64,000 bases of DNA from Eubacterium sp. (GTDB taxonomy: Bacteria > Bacillota > Clostridia > Oscillospirales > Acutalibacteraceae). Made by a program: the position numbers and the translations under genes. The DNA is taken from NCBI GenBank assembly GCA_017886765.1, contig JAGHJI010000018.1, forward strand, positions 19,369 through 83,368, in the 5' to 3' direction. The notes beneath the pieces are model-generated. The model was not told where the DNA came from and searched no databases. It saw only the letters and a list, made by a program, of their open reading frames with translations. Shown one piece after another: positions 62,452-64,000 of the stretch. The stretch's first letter is position 1. Each line of letters starts with the position of its first letter.

Positions 62452-63636
62452 ATGCGTTTCAGTGAAAATCTCAGAAAGCTGAGAAAAGAAAAAGAATATT
62501 CCCAGGAATACCTGGCGGAAAAATTAGGCGTTACACGTCAGACGATTTCAAAATGGGAAAACGCAACGGCAATGCCGGATCTGAAAAAGTTGACCGAAAC
62601 AGCAGATCTTTTCGGCGTTTCAATGGACGCTCTTTTAGGAATGGAACTGGGAGATAGCAGTAATGCATTCGATACCGATGAACAAAAAAAGTATACCGAG
62701 GAGCTTTTCTCTGTGGCTTATCAGACGCAGTATGAACAAAACCTTGCAAATCATAAAATGCTTAAGACGGTTTCCGTTGTTTTCGCTGTTGCCACGGCAT
62801 GCATCATTTTTTGTATTATTATAATGTTTAATGAAATGACAAGCTGGATAACGGATCTACAAAGCCAAATCAATCAACTTAATACAAACACGACCCAACA
62901 ATATTATGATGATGAAAGCGAAAGTGAGTTTGAATATACGCTTTTAAACTGTGATAAAGAAAAACCGTATATGGTTAATGTCGAGTTTACGTATTCCCCG
63001 AAAACATATCCGAAAAACGCACAGGTCTATTTCTGTGTTCCTCAGGCAGACGGCAGCATCCAGAGGATTGACGCAACAGAAGAAAACAGTCGTTTTGTTG
63101 CCACCGCATGCATTGATATAACCGCAAATGGCAGCAGTTATGTTTACATGGATGACGGCGAAAGCGTAACAAGAGATGAAATCATATCCGACGGATTTAC
63201 ATCAGAGGATTTTATATGGCCCACTATCGGAATAGGTTATTCCTGCACGGCCGATCAGGAAGGCATTTACTGCGAAAGTGACAGTCTGCTGTTTTCATAT
63301 ACGATACCCGAAAATAGTCTTGAGGAAATAAATGCAGTATACCTTATCGCCCAAAGCGGTGAAAGCCAGGTATTTAACAAACAACTGGAAATGTTCAAGG
63401 ATGAAGAAATCGATGCCGGCGGCGCGGGATATTCCGTTGAATTACCTAATTTTACAGCTCAAAACAGTCAAAAAGTAAGTTGCATTTATTTAAAACTCGT
63501 TACTGACAGCTACAGCATCAGATATTACTTTGTTTTGAACGACGTTTCCGATTCCATTGATTCTTCCTCTAACCAAATAACAAATAAAGTGGAAATTATT
63601 TTTTCCGACGGAAAAGTAATAACAGATGAATACTAA
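62452..63636 (+). CDS. XRE-family HTH regulator with TM helix and extracytoplasmic domain
   Basis: MRFSENLRKLRKEKEYSQEYLAEKLGVTRQTISKWENATAMPDL; TM VSVVFAVATACIIFCIIIMF. Confidence 0.88.
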   Translation: MRFSENLRKLRKEKEYSQEYLAEKLGVTRQTISKWENATAMPDLKKLTETADLFGVSMDALLGMELGDSSNAFDTDEQKKYTEELFSVAYQTQYEQNLANHKMLKTVSVVFAVATACIIFCIIIMFNEMTSWITDLQSQINQLNTNTTQQYYDDESESEFEYTLLNCDKEKPYMVNVEFTYSPKTYPKNAQVYFCVPQADGSIQRIDATEENSRFVATACIDITANGSSYVYMDDGESVTRDEIISDGFTSEDFIWPTIGIGYSCTADQEGIYCESDSLLFSYTIPENSLEEINAVYLIAQSGESQVFNKQLEMFKDEEIDAGGAGYSVELPNFTAQNSQKVSCIYLKLVTDSYSIRYYFVLNDVSDSIDSSSNQITNKVEIIFSDGKVITDEY

Positions 63637-63647
63637 ATAAAAAGCTG

Positions 63648-63675
63648 TGATTATCTCACAGCCTTAATTTTTTAG
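63648..63675 (+). terminator. terminator hairpin
   Basis: GCTGTGAttatcTCACAGC followed by ttaattttttt-like tract. Confidence 0.7.
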
Positions 63676-63803
63676 TAGAAAACAAATTATGGAGTTCGCT
63701 CATAGTATTTCTCCTACAAAGCCCAATCTACCAGCAGGAATCACCGATTAAACCTATTCGGATATAAAAACGAAAAAAAGACTTTTTCGAAGAACCGGAT
63801 AAA

Positions 63804-64000
63804 TTATTTGGATTTTTGTTTATTCAAAAGAAACCCGCATACAATGACCGCCGCACAGAATACAAGAATTAAATACCATAGATTTTCAAGGCAAAAACCA
63901 TTATCTAACATCAATCGGTATCCCCAAGAAGCGGGAAAAATACGCCCTATGGCTTCAAGAAAATCGGGCAGCAAGTCGATAGGGAACATAATCCCCGAAA
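63804..64000 (-). CDS. membrane protein C-terminus, possibly ABC-2 type permease, partial
   Basis: SGIMFPIDLLPDFLEAIGRIFPASWGYRLMLDNGFC...LVFCAAVIVCGFLL; runs off the window edge. Confidence 0.6.
   Translation of the reverse strand, partial: SGIMFPIDLLPDFLEAIGRIFPASWGYRLMLDNGFCLENLWYLILVFCAAVIVCGFLLNKQKSK

Overview
Chromosomal window from a low-to-mid GC Firmicute, probably Clostridia/Ruminococcaceae-like (inferred from gene content and style, not tested). Most of it is ordinary housekeeping: acpP, glpK, malate/lactate DH and malic enzyme, a TetR-AKR-CMD-flavodoxin operon, hrcA-grpE-dnaK-dnaJ with a CIRCE element, alr, a thioesterase/HAD-Nudix/NifS/ThiI/sortase-like operon, ilvA-ridA, ilvC with a GntR regulator, a Wal-like RR-HK-HtrA operon, ACT-hom-lysC, iolG-iolD-iolE, signal peptidase, SleB-like hydrolase, ogg/rsmE, and two large secreted proteins. 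No tRNA, rRNA or CRISPR array was seen. The best candidates for undescribed biology are: (1) a 1.57-kb AT-rich single-gene insertion (24944-26508) with imperfect 23-bp terminal inverted repeats and flanking TAAAA copies, whose removal rebuilds a perfect terminator; (2) a 64-bp repeat in three copies (19778, 49425, 49526), each starting with TATAAT and folding into a hairpin with covariation; (3) a candidate sRNA or attenuated leader upstream of alr (17858-17961); (4) a sigma-like gene pair behind a LexA/DinR-type box, followed by four consecutive hairpins (18107-18903). All calls come from reading the sequence; no database search or folding program was run.
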